Shown: piece after piece, positions 53,801 to 63,461 of the stretch
Position numbering within the stretch: the first letter of the stretch is position 1
How the letters are laid out: each line of letters begins with the position of its first letter
Assembly: GCA_948470475.1 (NCBI GenBank)
Contig: OX419335.1
Span: 39,893,594-39,957,593, forward strand
Direction: 5' to 3'
Origin: Galaxea fascicularis
Taxonomy: Eukaryota; Cnidaria; Anthozoa; Scleractinia; Euphylliidae
DNA: 64,000 bases
Notes under the pieces: model-generated
What the model was told of the DNA's origin: nothing
Seen by the model: only the letters and a program-made list of their open reading frames with translations
The model's database searches: none
Program-made: the position numbers and the translations under genes

Positions 53801-55739
53801 TTTGCTATTGCTTTTTTATGTTTTCTGTTGATTTTTAATAAAACATTAATCATACCCTCACAATCAGTAACAAGGTTTCATCTCCTGACAAATTTTCGTC
53901 ATGATTGCATATTTCACCAATGAAACCCGCCCCACGTCTGTGCAGTGTGAAGTTCTCCTCTTCCACTGCTACTCCAATCCAGTCATATACCTCCTATATT
54001 AGAAGAATTAATATTAAAATTTGGACATTGTCTGACATGGCTTAAACAGTCCATGTTGTTAATTTAATGACTGTTACCTTGAATTATATTGTTTTTCTAC
54101 AGAAGTGGAGTCATTGAGTTACAACTTATATTGGAACAAGACAGTAAGGTTTGATTGAGTGCTTTCTTATTATTGATTTATTTATTTTTACTGTGAATGC
54201 AAGGAAGGCCAGTATGAATCTTGATTGATTGGAATTTATAGCTGAAATTAATTATCAACCACTGTTGGGTTTCTGAAGCAGATGATGGATTAAGTAAAAA
54301 TTTAATTTTACCTACGTCATCCATTCAACAAATTCGCTTGTGTTTTTTTCACTGGGGAATTGTAGTTTTGAGGTGAATGAGTAAAATAAAATGTTTTAAT
54401 TTCTGGTTTCATTCCTATGAACCCATACTGTTAGTAGGTTTGAATTAATCTGCTGGAAAATTACTTTTTATGATGCTATTCTTCATCTCACTTGCCTGGT
54501 AAGTTCCCTTCTTTGAAAATTTTCTTGACTTAATTGTGCCATCAGCACACTTGACTTTTATTTCCCAATATTCCTCTTTGGGCTCTTCCAAAATTCTCCC
54601 TTCTCGTGCTCTCATCACCTGCAATTTCGAATTTCAGTCTAGGTTTGCCATACTTGTCTATCCATTTAGTAGGGGGCAGCTTAATAGAGGTTCGACTGTA
54701 GTTTTAGAAACTAACCATTTTCTTGCAACCTTTGATAGAGTTTATGCCATTGATAAGTGGGTCTCTTCTTTAGAGGAAAATATTTAATGTAATGTAATAA
54801 AAAGTATACATACCCTTTTCCATTTGTCTGTTTTTAGTGTTTCCGTGTACTCCTTATTTTGCTCCTCTTGTAAGACTCTTTCATTTTCCAAGGTAGAACT
54901 ATTTTTGAAAAAATAATGTAATTCTAAATTTGTGACAGTTCACTTGCACACATTGTAGATGGCTAGTCAAGACCAAAATTAAACAACGGAACTAAGTACT
55001 TTTAAGCTTTTAGTAGTGTTCATTTCCTTTCATTAAATGACATTAACAGGGTTGTTACAAGAAGTGCTTAGCACTGAAAAGTATAGGCATTATATAAATA
55101 TTCATAATTATTATTATTATTAACATCATATAAGGAATGTTTAACCTTATTTCACCCATGACCAGTTGCAAGGTTCTTATGAGAAGACATTCTTTGCAAT
55201 GACACTTTCCTTATTCCAGCTACAGTGAACTTCAGTGCCTTTAAGTGTACTGACCTGCATCTATGGGCTGTAAGTTGTATTTATATTAGATTTTCATGCA
55301 ACATACCATTCAAATTCAAGGGAGACCAAAGCAGAGCTGGCCCTTTCTACTGCTTCACTGATGGTCTCAAAATGTGCTTCCTTGAGGGTTTCACCTGCAA
55401 ATGTTAATTTTTGACAATTCATCAATAGTAACAAATGAAATGCATTCACAAATCACAGTAAGCCATAAATATAGTAAGTCCTCTTTAATATCACTAATAA
55501 TACCATCACCTCATACTATAGTTACAGTCACAGTGCATAATCATTATAATATTGCTATAATAATATTATAGTATTCCTGTGAAGGGCTGCTAACACTATT
55601 TTTCATGAAGAGAAAAAGAATTACATGTATTTTAACATACCAGAAAAACGGTCCACCAGGATGGGATTAGTTGTTGACCTTGTGGGGGCAAGGACAAACA
55701 GTTCACCATCTCTGCTTTGTTCCCCAAATTTCTTTTTCA
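50808..55739 (-). CDS. Multi-exon gene with UBX-like domain (5' end not found)
   Basis: Exons placed from splice sites and frame are 55739-55641, 55394-55307, about 54893-54815, 54618-54496, 53993-53856, 52915-52858, 52729-52691, 52383-52354, 51490-51431, 51134-51075 and 50908-50808. A further one near 52057-52007 is possible. The start reads KKKFGEQSRDGELFVLAPTR. Then come LENERVLQEEQNKEYTETLK and RILEEPKEEYWEIKVKCADG, then TIKSRKFSKKGTYQ joined to EVYDWIGVAVEEENFTLHRR. This order (charged EQ-x-EY helix, EP, a strand, a DG turn, then RKF) fits a UBX-type ubiquitin-like domain. Such domains bind p97/VCP. The C-terminal exons are short, charged and partly duplicated, ending at a basic KEKKKRKRRKRNRQEM segment and a TAA at 50808. 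The exon 54618-54496 ends at a GC donor (CAG|GCAAGT). No start codon was located. Confidence 0.65.
53325..53572 (-). mobile_element. tRNA-derived SINE
   Basis: On the minus strand the head has TTGGCACAGTGGTGAGAG (A box) and TGGGTTCAATTACTG (B box), about 35 bases apart. The body contains TGGTTCTCTACTCTGCTCTG and CTCCGGTTTTTCCCACTCC, a type I associate with cnidarian SINEs. It ends in a TAATAATAT-type tail at about 53325. It lies in an intron of the UBX-like gene. Confidence 0.75.
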
Positions 55740-56249
55740 CTGCCAAAGGGAAATTATTATTCTTGTGAATGATATATATGAAATAAACCCTTTTGAGTTT
55801 CTGAAAATTTTTTCAGGCTTTTTTACGCAATTGCATAAATTGCATTCACAATGGCGAGGATCATCCTTCATTTGATTTGATTTTTGAATATTCTTGTTTG
55901 TAATAATACTCATAATGATAAAAATTCCTGGATGTGGGGACAAAAAAGTTGGTCAAATGCGGTAGGGTGAGAGGCAGAAAAGGATGTAAATGCCCCTGCC
56001 CAAGTCTCGTCCAGAAAGCAATTGCCTGATAAAAATGTCATAAATCATCATTGCATGCATGTTTTGTTTGTTTGCATTTAATTCTGTCAGCACCTGTTCA
56101 GAGTGCAAGTTCCTGCTACTCAAACAAATCAACACAAAACAAATTTGCAAATTTTTTTTATAAACATTTCTTGTGCAAGGTTGATGTGTTCTATTAAATA
56201 AATTTAATTTAGGTCACATAGTGTCTGTTCTTTGAATTCAAAATTTGGT
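55740..56249. other. Undefined stretch between the UBX-like gene and element D
   Basis: No exon with a start codon for the UBX-like gene could be placed here. The 3' boundary of element D also lies somewhere in or just above this stretch and could not be fixed, since no U2 sequence follows it. Confidence 0.4.
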
Positions 56250-56373
56250 ACAAAATTTGATCCCTACATCCTGTTGTTATGAATTCTGTTTGTTATAAAT
56301 TCTGATAAAGTTTAATGCAATTTTATGAAAAGTGTAGATTTAGGTTATGTAAAATATTACGAGAAGTGTAGAT

Positions 56374-59300
56374 TTACATGTAAGTTATTGTTAAATTACT
56401 TGACTTTAGATCATTCTCTAAGGAACAAAAATTGTCAATAATCCAAAATTCAGAAAAGCGACTTTCAGAGAAACGCAAAAAGTCTGCGAAAACACGGCGA
56501 CGAAGGTCACCCGAAATATAACGGATGATCGCACGATGATCTTCGCGTCCATTGTGAAATGTTGCCTTATTGCGGAAAGTCCAGATTCCATAGAGAATGG
56601 TCTTCACTACAAGGCGCGCGAGTCTAGCCCTCTTAACAGTAACAGAGGGCCAGAGAAAGAAAAAGACAAATAAAAAATTAACAACAAAATCGTTACGCAA
56701 AAGCAAAGAAAGGGTAGGGCGGAAATGGGTCCACACCTTTTTGACGCGAGGGCAATGCAGAAAACAATGCTCAATGGTCTCTTGTCGAAGACAAGAGGCA
56801 CACAGATCAGAATCAATATAACCCCAAGACTTTAAGGAACTCCTAACTTTCACAGCTCTCAAAACAATAAGCCACAATAGGTCATCTTTAAAATTCTCTG
56901 AAAAATGGTCACGAACGAGAGACCAATGAGCATTAAGAGAAAAGGAACGAGGCATCAAATGAGACCATTGCACAGGAAGAACGGGGGGTGAAGAAATAGC
57001 AGATAAAAAACACAAATAAATCTTCTTAGAAGTTAAGTCAGAGACAGCAGAAAGACTAGATAATTCAGGAAGTAAACGTAAAAGAGAATCATAGAAAGGG
57101 GTGGGGGAGGCTGCGCTAGGGGTAGCCATATCCCGCAGCCAAGCCCACTCAGCCCGCGCGGATGCAAGGCGGCGACCAACAAAATACTTACACAAGAAAA
57201 AACATGAATCTTGAGGGTCAGAAACTACAGAGACTAACAGAGACAGCGCAAGTGCTTGGCACTTCAAACGAAGGTTAGAAACACCTAACCCGCCAACACA
57301 CGGACTTAACGAACAAGCATTACGGGAAACGGTCTCAATTCGAGATCCCCAAAGAAAGTTCCACACAAGTTGGTTCGCGCGCGCGAGCACCCACGCGGGC
57401 AAAGGCAGAAAACGACCTAAATAGAAAAATTTACTGAAACCAAGAATGTTAACAATTAAGGCCTTCCCAATAAAAGATAAAGAACGAGATTTCCAGAGAT
57501 TAAGGGCTTTCTGTAACTTCTCAAGCTTAGGCTTCCAATTGTCATGTTCAACTGGCAGCGTACCGAAACAAACACCTAAAATCTTCATTTTCCGTACCCA
57601 AGAAAGACCAAAAGGTTCATCAGTACGAAAACGCCACGAGCCCAACCACATAGCCTCAGTCTTGGATTTATTGAGCTTGGCACCTGAGCCACGCTCATAA
57701 ATGGAAATTAAGGAAAACAAAGACTGTAAAGACGATAAATCCTTTAAAAGAACAGTGGTATCATCAGCATAAATTCGCACTTTAAATTGCCGCCCAGAGG
57801 CTCCAGGTAAAAGAAAACCCTTAATCTCTGGACTATTACGAATAAGGCAGGCCAAAGCTTCAACACACAATACATACAAAAGAGGAGACAAAGGATCACC
57901 TTGTCTTACACCACGGAACAAAAAAACCTTATCAGTCAACCAACCATTTAAAATAATTTGCATGAAGGCTCCCTCGTACAAGGTGGAAACCCATTTCCTA
58001 AAATTTGGACCAAAACCGAGGTGACGCAAAAGATCATAAAGGAAGGAGCGATCAACTCGATCAAAAGCTTTCTCTTGATCAAGACTGATGAGAATTGCCG
58101 CCTCATCAGTCCGCTCAATATAATCGAAAACATCACGTAGCAAAACAACATTGGACGAAATAGAACGATCAGGAACAGAACAAGTCTGGTCGGAAAAAAC
58201 AACGGAACCTAAAACACGAGATAAACGGGTAGTTACAACTTTAGAAATAATCTTATAATCAACATTGAGCAAACTGATGGGGCGCCAATTCTTCAGATCT
58301 TTAACGTCACCTCGCTTTTTAAAAAGAAGGCGCGTGGCGCTCCCCTTCATTGACTCAGGAAGCATGCCATCAGCAAAAGACTCAAGAGCCACGCGCAATA
58401 ACAATGGACCTAGAAGATGCCAAAACTCGCGATAAAATTCAACAGTAAAACCATCCGGACCAGGAGATTTACCGAGATTGAGGTTATTAACAGATGCCGT
58501 AAGCTCTGCAAGGGAGAAAACACCCTCGCAGAACTCACAATCATCATCTGAAAGAAAGGACGAAAAACCAGCAAGTAAACGTTGTTTACAATCAAGATCG
58601 ATTTGCTCAGGGGAAAAAAGATTAGCATAAAACTGCACGTGCGCTTGTTCAATCTCAGAGCGGGTAAAAACCTCAACTCCATCTGAATTTAAAATAGAAG
58701 AGCACGCTCTACTAGCAATACGCTCCCGCTCGAGCTTAAAGAAAAAACGTGATGGTTTTTCGCCCTCATCAAGCCACTTCGCCCGACTGCGAATTTTGAC
58801 ACCTTCTAGATGTTTCGAGGTAAGTGATGAAAGTTGTGCTTTCAAGGTGACAATTCTGGGAACAACAGAACTATCACCTTGAACAAAACGTTGTTTACAA
58901 GCGATAAGCTCATTAGTCAAAGTCACACGGGCATGATGAAACTGTTTTTGTTTATCCGAAGCAAATGCAACAATATCAGCCTGTAAACAACGCTTAAAAA
59001 AATCCCACCAAGTTTTGACAGAAGGGAAGGAATTAATACAAAGAGAAAGATCAGAAATACGGTTACGAATAAATGAGCAAAAGGACGAATCAAATAATAA
59101 TGAGTTATTAAATTTCCATAGACCTGGACCGCGTGCAAAATTATCATTCAAAACAAAATGCAAATCAACAAAATCATGATCCGAAAAAAAACAAGGTGAA
59201 ATACTACAACTCTGGACAAAAGGAATAAAATTTGAGGAAACAAAAAACTTATCAAGACGACTACCTATTGAATGATCAGAATTAAACCAAGAAAAATCAC

Positions 59301-59841
59301 GCGAAGTAGGATGAAGGTGACGAAAAGCATCAACAAAATGAAAAGCTGAACGAAAATCAGAAAGATATTTGGCTAAAGAAATATTGCCACCAAATTTATC
59401 CAGGTCTTTCTCATAGCAATTAAAATCACCGGCAATGATCGTAAAATCGGCCGGCAAAAAGAATTCATGAAGTTCTTCAAAAAAGATTTTCCGGTCTGTC
59501 AAAACGGTGGGAGCATAGATATTAATTAAATTAAATTTAAATGAACCAATTTTGACTAACAGACTCAAAACACGACCATCAGAATCCTTTTGCCAGGAGA
59601 TCACGCTCGCATTACAGGATTCAGAAATAAAAATGACAACACCAGCATGTCTCCCGATGGCGGGAGACCAAAAACAAGGTCCACGCCACCGAGAGGCAAT
59701 GGAACTAAAAACAAAAGGATCAGAGAGCATGACCTCCTGAACAAAACAAATATCAATTTGAGAAGTACAAAGAAAATTAAATAAGGCAGCTTGTTTCACA
59801 GAGTTAAATCCACAAGTATTAATTGATAACAGACGGAACAT
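56374..59841 (-). CDS. Element D ORF2: APE endonuclease and reverse transcriptase, 1,155 aa, intact
   Basis: ORF2 nicks the target and copies the element RNA there (target-primed reverse transcription). The endonuclease (1-230) has N8, E36 (FVQEV), YAPT at 109-112, GDFN at 138-141, R195 (SRLDKFF) and SDHD at 220-223. A linker with SRAKWLDEGEKPSRFFFKLE (352-371) is typical of Tx1-like elements. The RT has LKNWRPISLLNVDYK (516-530), D588 in LDQEKAFDRVD, FRGVRQGDPLSPLLYVL (642-658) and YADD at 691-694. The C-terminus has a Cys/His segment (CASCLRQETIEHCFLHC). The start lies two bases after the ORF1 stop (TAA TC ATG), suggesting reinitiation. There are no breaks over 3.4 kb. Confidence 0.95.
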   Translation of the reverse strand: MFRLLSINTCGFNSVKQAALFNFLCTSQIDICFVQEVMLSDPFVFSSIASRWRGPCFWSPAIGRHAGVVIFISESCNASVISWQKDSDGRVLSLLVKIGSFKFNLINIYAPTVLTDRKIFFEELHEFFLPADFTIIAGDFNCYEKDLDKFGGNISLAKYLSDFRSAFHFVDAFRHLHPTSRDFSWFNSDHSIGSRLDKFFVSSNFIPFVQSCSISPCFFSDHDFVDLHFVLNDNFARGPGLWKFNNSLLFDSSFCSFIRNRISDLSLCINSFPSVKTWWDFFKRCLQADIVAFASDKQKQFHHARVTLTNELIACKQRFVQGDSSVVPRIVTLKAQLSSLTSKHLEGVKIRSRAKWLDEGEKPSRFFFKLERERIASRACSSILNSDGVEVFTRSEIEQAHVQFYANLFSPEQIDLDCKQRLLAGFSSFLSDDDCEFCEGVFSLAELTASVNNLNLGKSPGPDGFTVEFYREFWHLLGPLLLRVALESFADGMLPESMKGSATRLLFKKRGDVKDLKNWRPISLLNVDYKIISKVVTTRLSRVLGSVVFSDQTCSVPDRSISSNVVLLRDVFDYIERTDEAAILISLDQEKAFDRVDRSFLYDLLRHLGFGPNFRKWVSTLYEGAFMQIILNGWLTDKVFLFRGVRQGDPLSPLLYVLCVEALACLIRNSPEIKGFLLPGASGRQFKVRIYADDTTVLLKDLSSLQSLFSLISIYERGSGAKLNKSKTEAMWLGSWRFRTDEPFGLSWVRKMKILGVCFGTLPVEHDNWKPKLEKLQKALNLWKSRSLSFIGKALIVNILGFSKFFYLGRFLPLPAWVLARANQLVWNFLWGSRIETVSRNACSLSPCVGGLGVSNLRLKCQALALSLLVSVVSDPQDSCFFLCKYFVGRRLASARAEWAWLRDMATPSAASPTPFYDSLLRLLPELSSLSAVSDLTSKKIYLCFLSAISSPPVLPVQWSHLMPRSFSLNAHWSLVRDHFSENFKDDLLWLIVLRAVKVRSSLKSWGYIDSDLCASCLRQETIEHCFLHCPRVKKVWTHFRPTLSLLLRNDFVVNFLFVFFFLWPSVTVKRARLARLVVKTILYGIWTFRNKATFHNGREDHRAIIRYISGDLRRRVFADFLRFSESRFSEFWIIDNFCSLENDLKSSNLTITYM

Positions 59842-59843
59842 GA

Positions 59844-61466
59844 TTAAGTAGTAGACGTACGCTTACGAGTAGTAGGGAGAACAGGAGTAGTTGACTTCCT
59901 AGATGGAGGGCCAGATCCGGCATCGTAAGGAGCAGCACGATTTTTCCTGTTTGACAAGGACCGCATAACACTCGCTCGAGCAGAACGAGAGGTATCTGGC
60001 CTAACATTCGGTTGATCTTCGTCCATCTCAATACTGTCATCATCATCATCATCAGCATTAGCAGGATCATTGTGCGCATCACCATTCTTAGCAAGAGGAT
60101 CAGGATCAGGAGGGATTGGGGTTGGCGGAATTATTTGAGATGAAGAAGGATCAGAGGAAAGAAGCGGCTGAGAAACAGGACTAGGAGCAGGAACAGGAAC
60201 AGTAGCGGCAGAAACAACTTCGGCATCTGATACAGCGGCAACGAGGGCAGAATCAGTAATACTGTCAGATGGGATTTGTGATGGCAAGTCAACAGAATGA
60301 GGCGGCGAAGATTGCAGCGGCGAAGGCGAAGGGGAAGATGAGGAAGAACTTGTAGACGTCGAGCCAGAAGAAACAGTACCAGAGGATGAAGAGGTACTTG
60401 CAGAATCAGCAGGGCTAGGCGGGTTATCAGCAGCAGTAGGTAGATTGACAGGGAGAGGCGGAGGTGAGGAAATATCATTATCAGCATTATCATCAGCATC
60501 AGAGTCAATGTAATCAGGATCTTGACGTTTCCAGGAAAAAGGACAATGACGAGCAAGATGTTCACTAGAGCGGCAAATTAAACAAAGTTCACCAGCAGGA
60601 CAATTATTACAGGTGTGGCCAATTCCGTCGCAATTAAAACAAATAGTGTGATGGCATGCTTTAGCTTGGTGATCGTGGCAGTGGCATTTACGACAAGTGG
60701 GAGGTTGACCGGGATATTTAACACGAAGAAGAAATTTTCCAAAACGAATGAATGACGGGATGTGCTTGTTGAGACGAGTGAAACAAAAGGTGCGATTACC
60801 ATTATGGATGCTTGGGTGATTCTGCATGGAGGAATAACGGTGTGATTCAATATTACCATAACGTGAAAGACGATGTGCGATAGCTTCATTGGAAAGTTCA
60901 TACGGTGAATCATACACTGCAACATAAATACGACGATTATAACGTGGAACAAGGTTACAGTTAGAAGCTTGACGGCGAGATACAAATGAAGACTTTTTAA
61001 GGAAAATATTACGATTAGAATTGGTAGTAAAGGTGATATAGGTGTGTCCAGCCGGGTTGCGTTGTAAACATTTAACATCAGTAGGACGAAGGCCATGTGC
61101 AGAAATTTCGGAGAATATATCTTCAGTCGAAGTGCTGGTATCCTGTAGGAAAAAATAAGCGGTACGAGGACGTTCTGGAAGTCGATTATTATAGGTGTAG
61201 TTGTCATGTTCAAAGGTCGAGCGACCAGCAGGAGGACGATTCTCAAGTAAAACAGCAAGGCGTTCATCAATAACATTCAATTCATCCACGTTAGGAATCA
61301 GGGCGGTGTTAATCGCAGGATCTCTGGCAGCGTCGGAGTACGAAACACGTGCAGGCGTGGAGGTTTCCATAGTTGCAGGAACAGCATTTACATCGGCAGT
61401 TGAATTTTGAACAGCATCAGTAGTTTCCATATCAACACGATCGGACCATAAAGTGGTCGACATCAA
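59844..61466 (-). CDS. Element D ORF1: RNA-binding protein with three CCHC knuckles, 540 aa, intact
   Basis: This is the nucleocapsid-like protein of element D. Residues 1-60 are acidic and Thr-rich. Two RRM-like blocks follow: about 100-165 (TAYFFLQDTSTSTEDIF, HTYITFTTNSNRNIFLKK) and about 178-250 (RRIYVAVYDSPYELSNEAIA). Then come three zinc knuckles: C258-C261-H266-C271, C276-C279-H284-C289 and C295-C298-H303-C308. Residues 320-430 are a Ser/Pro-rich region. The C-terminus is basic (SRKSTTPVLPTTRKRTSTT). It lacks the RS/RD tail of the C/E type. The ATG at 61466 is the first after the leader. An alternative ATG is the next codon. Confidence 0.93.
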   Translation of the reverse strand: MMSTTLWSDRVDMETTDAVQNSTADVNAVPATMETSTPARVSYSDAARDPAINTALIPNVDELNVIDERLAVLLENRPPAGRSTFEHDNYTYNNRLPERPRTAYFFLQDTSTSTEDIFSEISAHGLRPTDVKCLQRNPAGHTYITFTTNSNRNIFLKKSSFVSRRQASNCNLVPRYNRRIYVAVYDSPYELSNEAIAHRLSRYGNIESHRYSSMQNHPSIHNGNRTFCFTRLNKHIPSFIRFGKFLLRVKYPGQPPTCRKCHCHDHQAKACHHTICFNCDGIGHTCNNCPAGELCLICRSSEHLARHCPFSWKRQDPDYIDSDADDNADNDISSPPPLPVNLPTAADNPPSPADSASTSSSSGTVSSGSTSTSSSSSSPSPSPLQSSPPHSVDLPSQIPSDSITDSALVAAVSDAEVVSAATVPVPAPSPVSQPLLSSDPSSSQIIPPTPIPPDPDPLAKNGDAHNDPANADDDDDDSIEMDEDQPNVRPDTSRSARASVMRSLSNRKNRAAPYDAGSGPPSRKSTTPVLPTTRKRTSTT

Positions 61467-61588
61467 TCAATTCAAACTTATCAATAGGTTAGAAGAGGGG
61501 GGGAAGGCAAAGCCAATCCCCCCGGAAAAATTCTTAACTGATTTTTCGGAAATCCGAAAATTAGCGAAAAATCCACGACCTTTTGAAG

Positions 61589-61613
61589 CTTAGCCAAAAG
61601 GCCGAGAAGCGAT
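61589..61613 (-). pseudogene. U2: U2 snRNA 5' part (nt 1-25) with intact promoter
   Basis: Minus strand: ATCGCTTCTCGGCCTTTTGG then CTAAG, followed by CTTCAAAAGG of element D. The upstream sequence is identical to that of the intact U2 gene as far as it can be compared (350 bases). No matching 3' part follows D. Confidence 0.92.
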
Positions 61614-62084
61614 GGCGAAAAGGTTCGCTGAGGCTTGGGTGGTTGTTGTCTCCTACCCTCGAGATATGGTGGTCTGAAAACTGTCGCGTCCCGAGCTATG
61701 CTTCCATCAACTTGAGCCCCTACCACCCCCTCTAAGGGAACTGACTGGCAGGTGCATTGTACTAGCGTCATGGACAACACGCACCGCTAAACCAGGCGCA
61801 AAAATCGCTTCAATCTTGCAAAAGATATGCATTCCCTAGTGACATAACAGTTCGCCCGTTCACAGACAAACACAGGGCAAAATCGATAACCTTGAAACGA
61901 GGCTAGTCTCCACATACCTTGACGTTTACAGCTGACTTGGCGTTTCGCTGCCAATTTGGCGCCAAAACGTGCGGGACTAAGTTCCAGCAGATTTTCAATT
62001 GAAACTCTTCCCGAGTCAAGTCTCAAGAAATGTCTCGTTTACAAGTCCACTTATAAAACAGTAAATTTTCGCCCCTTATCTTTC
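61614..62084. other. Intergenic part between U2 and 5S
   Basis: It contains the U2 promoter at its left end and, near 62051, TTATAAAACA about 30 bases before the 5S start, a likely TATA-like element of the 5S gene. I see no other gene. Confidence 0.6.
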
Positions 62085-62145
62085 GTCTACGACCATACCA
62101 CAGGGAAAACACCGGTTCTCGTCCGATCACCGAAGTTAAGCCCTG

Positions 62146-62180
<35 letters not shown>

Positions 62181-62204
62181 GGGAATACCCCGTGTTGTAG
62201 GCTT
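62085..62204 (+). rRNA. 5S: 5S ribosomal RNA gene
   Basis: The 120-base gene begins GTCTACGACCATACCAC and ends TTGTAGGCTT, with matching termini. Internal promoter boxes are visible: AGTTAAGCCCTG (box A) and GGATGGGTGACC (box C). It is transcribed by RNA polymerase III. A T-rich stretch with CCCTTTTGC just downstream can serve as terminator. It lies on the opposite strand from U1 and U2 in the same unit. No defect is visible. Confidence 0.97.
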
Positions 62205-63083
62205 CCCTTTTGCATTTTTACCCACTGTACTAAGCCATTTCATTATTACCAAGCAACACTACGGGCTTACATAGCAAGTAATAGCAAGTGGGGAAGGCCA
62301 AATGCTCTACAAAACCAAACACAGCGCACTCAAAACAATTTAAACGGCCTAAAACCGCCAGCGCGATCGGAGTTCGTCAGCGCGCGAGATAGGATGTTTA
62401 CGTTTCCCTTGTGACATCAAATTAACGCTTGTGACATCAAATTATCTCAACAACAACAGCTCAGGCGGCAATTGCAGGCTATTCGACCGCATTCCAGCGC
62501 CTTTGCGGCCTAAAACCAACGACAAAACAAGGAAAATCAATCGGGCAACGACCACAATCGAACAGCAACGACCGAGGGGATTTTTTCCGACCGCCGATCG
62601 GCCAATTTAACGGCTATTTTTCAAACACACTCCGACCGACCGACGGCTATTCTAACCCAAGAAAAAAACACAAAAATGTACTCACTGTTGGCAGAACCCA
62701 CCGCCTTCCTCCGAGTGTTTCTCTTCCTCCGCGGGTAGAGCTTGTTGAATTTTCCACTGTCGCGCTGCAAGTCAACGGACATCAACTGAAGTGAGTCACT
62801 CGCATTTCTGTGCCGTACGTACTTAGTAAACACCGCAAAATCCTGATAACTGACTGCAAACGCAAGCAAACCTACCTTTTACTCGTTTTCCTCACTCCCT
62901 CGGCGATCCTGTATTTCAAATCCATCCGTATTTCTTCCTCGCTCGCGCTCTCTGCCCTGCAACGGAACACAACACATTCAAAATTTCCCGGCCGCTCAGT
63001 CACTCAGTTAAACATCAACCACTTAACAACAGTCACGCACGCACGCACTGGCTAACGCACTACACTGCTCTAGCTACCTAGAT
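62205..63083. other. 5S-U1 spacer without a recognised gene
   Basis: About 880 bases between the 5S 3' end and the U1 3' end, which face each other. It is moderately GC-rich with GCACGCACGCACTGG-type short repeats near 63035. I see no gene, and no clear snRNA 3' box could be named. Confidence 0.5.
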
Positions 63084-63120
<37 letters not shown>

Positions 63121-63126
63121 ATTATA

Positions 63127-63169
<43 letters not shown>

Positions 63170-63170
63170 A

Positions 63171-63217
<47 letters not shown>

Positions 63218-63247
63218 ATCACAGTACCTCCCGCGTCAGGTAAGTAT
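63084..63247 (-). ncRNA. U1: U1 snRNA gene, intact
   Basis: The 164-base gene starts ATACTTACCTGACGCGGGA, whose nt 3-11 pair with 5' splice sites. Stem-loop II carries CATTGCACTTCG (U1A site). The Sm region lies near GCGTATAATTTCTGG. Stem-loop IV ends GGGGACC ... GGTCCCC-like at the 3' end (TAGTGGGGACCTGCG, CGCGCTAGTCCCCG). All essential parts are present. It is transcribed by RNA polymerase II. Confidence 0.97.
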
Positions 63248-63461
63248 GAGTTGTTGGCGACCATCTCCCACGGAAGAACTGTCTAACCCTCATATGCCTT
63301 GTGGTAACGGCCCTCAGGTCCGGCCAGAGAGGTGGTCTTTCAATGCCTCAGCTCGCCACTTGTACTGTCTAACCTGCTAGCAAGAAATAAAAACACATGG
63401 CCAAGGTTTGATGTTTAGTTAGTTTCTTTTTTTTCAATTGAATATTTCTTCCCCAAGGGGA
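63248..63461 (-). other. U2-U1 spacer
   Basis: This 214-base stretch has the U2 3' flank (CAATTGAAAAAAAAG) and the U1 promoter. Almost the same sequence recurs at 33661-33875 and 19979-20147. Confidence 0.85.
63279..63307 (-). promoter_or_regulatory. Candidate proximal sequence element of U1
   Basis: The region about -60 to -32 reads ACCACAAGGCATATGAGGG then TTAGACA. The U2 upstream region has ACCACCATATCTCGAGGGT then AGGAGA at a similar distance. The shared pattern ACCAC, CATAT, GAGGGT suggests a common snRNA promoter element. Confidence 0.45.

Larger units (their letters stand above)
56250..61588 (-). mobile_element. Element D: intact U2-inserted non-LTR retrotransposon
   Basis: D starts next to U2 nt 1-25 at 61589. 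A short leader (with TTCGGATTTCCGAAAAATC, a small palindrome) is followed by two complete ORFs. The leader closely matches that of C. The 3' side does not end at U2: downstream of the ORF2 stop at 56374 comes AT-rich sequence with a direct repeat of AAATCTACACTTYTC, and then host DNA. The exact end is not visible, so 56250 is approximate. The two unbroken ORFs make it the best candidate for an autonomous element in the window. Confidence 0.88.

Noticed and set aside
62621..62869. Minus-strand open frame in the 5S-U1 spacer
   Set aside because: It is in a tandem small-RNA spacer, with no motif and likely by chance.
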